From positions 1-64,000 of the forward strand of contig NZ_SMFN01000017.1 of NCBI RefSeq assembly GCF_004349135.1: a stretch of 64,000 nt of DNA. Reading direction: 5' to 3'. The notes under the pieces were generated by a model. It was not told the DNA's origin. It worked only from the letters and a program-made list of their open reading frames with translations, and made no database searches. Shown here piece after piece: positions 63,365 to 64,000 of this stretch. The translations under genes were made by a program, and so were the position numbers. Positions within the stretch are counted from its first letter, which is position 1. Each line of letters begins with the position of its first letter. Origin of the DNA: Flavobacterium sandaracinum (lineage in GTDB: Bacteria > Bacteroidota > Bacteroidia > Flavobacteriales > Flavobacteriaceae).

Positions 63365-64000
63365 TTAATATTCGGAAAAACGTTTATCGGTGAGGTATTG
63401 CGTGTCCGTCAAAGTTTTTAGGAAAGCAATAATTTTTGTTTTTTCGGTTGTTGTTAAAGGAATTCCGAGTGATCCGTTTTTGTTCAAAATGGGGTCTAAA
63501 GTAGCTGAATTGACTACACCAGAATTGTAATGTTCCAAAACAGCTTCGAGCGTAAATAAGCGGCCATCGTGCATGTAAGGAGCCGTTTTCTCTATGTTTC
63601 TAAGGCTTGGCACTTTGAATTTATACTTATCCTGAGGCAACTCGGTTACGCGAAAACGACCGATATCATTGTACGCTGGATCTACAGGCAAACCATTATT
63701 TCTAAAAGAATTGTCCGTTAATAAGTCCGTGGCGTGACAACTGGAACATTTTTGGTTGAAAATAGCATGACCATCCTGCTCGTCTTGCGTGAGCGTTCCA
63801 CCCGATTCGTTGCGGCGGTACTTGTCAAAACGGGAATTGGAGGACGTGACCATTACCATAAATTGTCCCAAGGCTTTGAGCATGTTTTCGGAATTGATTT
63901 GTCTATCCGTAAAAGCAATTTTGAATAGCTTTTGATACGCTGCATCGCCTTTCATCATAGCAATCGCCTTCGCAAAATCACCATTCATTTCGATAGGACT
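63365..64000 (-). CDS. Cytochrome-c peroxidase (MauG family), C-terminal part (runs off right edge)
   Basis: The frame is open to base 64000 (reading SPIEMNGDFAKAIAMMKG), so the ATG at 63988 is internal. The PIEMN block is the middle of a di-haem peroxidase. KCSSCHATDLLTD carries the second haem CxxCH. RNIEKTAPYMHDGRLFTLEA supplies the distal Met and the family C-terminal block. These periplasmic enzymes reduce hydrogen peroxide. The N-terminal half, with the first haem and signal peptide, is outside the window. Confidence 0.88.
   Translation of the reverse strand, partial: SPIEMNGDFAKAIAMMKGDAAYQKLFKIAFTDRQINSENMLKALGQFMVMVTSSNSRFDKYRRNESGGTLTQDEQDGHAIFNQKCSSCHATDLLTDNSFRNNGLPVDPAYNDIGRFRVTELPQDKYKFKVPSLRNIEKTAPYMHDGRLFTLEAVLEHYNSGVVNSATLDPILNKNGSLGIPLTTTEKTKIIAFLKTLTDTQYLTDKRFSEY

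Overview
The window looks like a Flavobacterium-type Bacteroidota chromosome. The evidence is low-GC DNA, promoter-like TAnnTTTG boxes with an upstream TTG, a SusC/SusD pair, a PorV/PorQ-family (type IX secretion related) protein, DUF4105 and DUF4394 proteins, and strings of glycosyltransferases. No rRNA or tRNA gene was recognised.

Layout. 1-4 kb: an IS4-type transposase fragment at the window edge, phosphatidylserine synthase (pssA), a PorV2-like outer-membrane protein and a DUF4105 membrane protein. 4.3-48.2 kb: a very large surface-polysaccharide locus, almost entirely on the minus strand. It is transcribed from the Wzm permease (48.2 kb) down to a polyprenyl-phosphate sugar transferase (4.4 kb). 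Between them lie Wzt with a C-terminal glycan-binding domain, an FkbM methyltransferase, about nineteen glycosyltransferase-type genes (GT2, GT4, GT11, a STELLO/DUF288 protein and unknowns), a nonulosonic (sialic-like) acid cassette (neuB, neuC, a methyltransferase-like gene, neuA), an AsnB-type amidotransferase, an MBOAT/SGNH O-acylation pair and an O-antigen ligase/polymerase. 48.8-53.5 kb: SusD and SusC. 53.6-64 kb: rnhB, lipB, a lipoprotein, lysS, a small beta-barrel, a two-domain DUF4394 lipoprotein, a glycerophosphodiester phosphodiesterase, an outer-membrane protein with a Cys-rich N-terminus, and the C-terminal part of a cytochrome-c peroxidase running off the right edge.

How the parts may work together (inference). 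The glycosylphosphotransferase would start a lipid-linked glycan. The GT array would extend it with, among others, a CMP-activated nonulosonic acid. AsnB, methyltransferases and MBOAT/SGNH would decorate it. Wzm/Wzt would export it and the ligase-like protein would attach or polymerise it. No Wzx flippase, dTDP-sugar genes or NDP-sugar dehydratase/aminotransferase genes are visible.

The most unusual content is repeat DNA and mosaic assembly. (i) A GC-rich palindromic element family occurs five times. Three copies sit inside open reading frames (wzt once, one GT4 gene twice), all in the same orientation and the same reading frame, adding short peptides. (ii) The ATPase gene between wzm and wzt is flanked by a direct duplication that includes the last codons of wzm. 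(iii) The GT11 gene is flanked by a duplicated, decayed 5' end of its neighbour. (iv) There are three separate long tandem arrays (91-bp, 266-bp and 73-bp periods), a cluster of TCGA-type palindromes, and three exactly 40-bp spaced repeats upstream of the ATPase gene. No CRISPR array, complete prophage or obvious new defence system was found.
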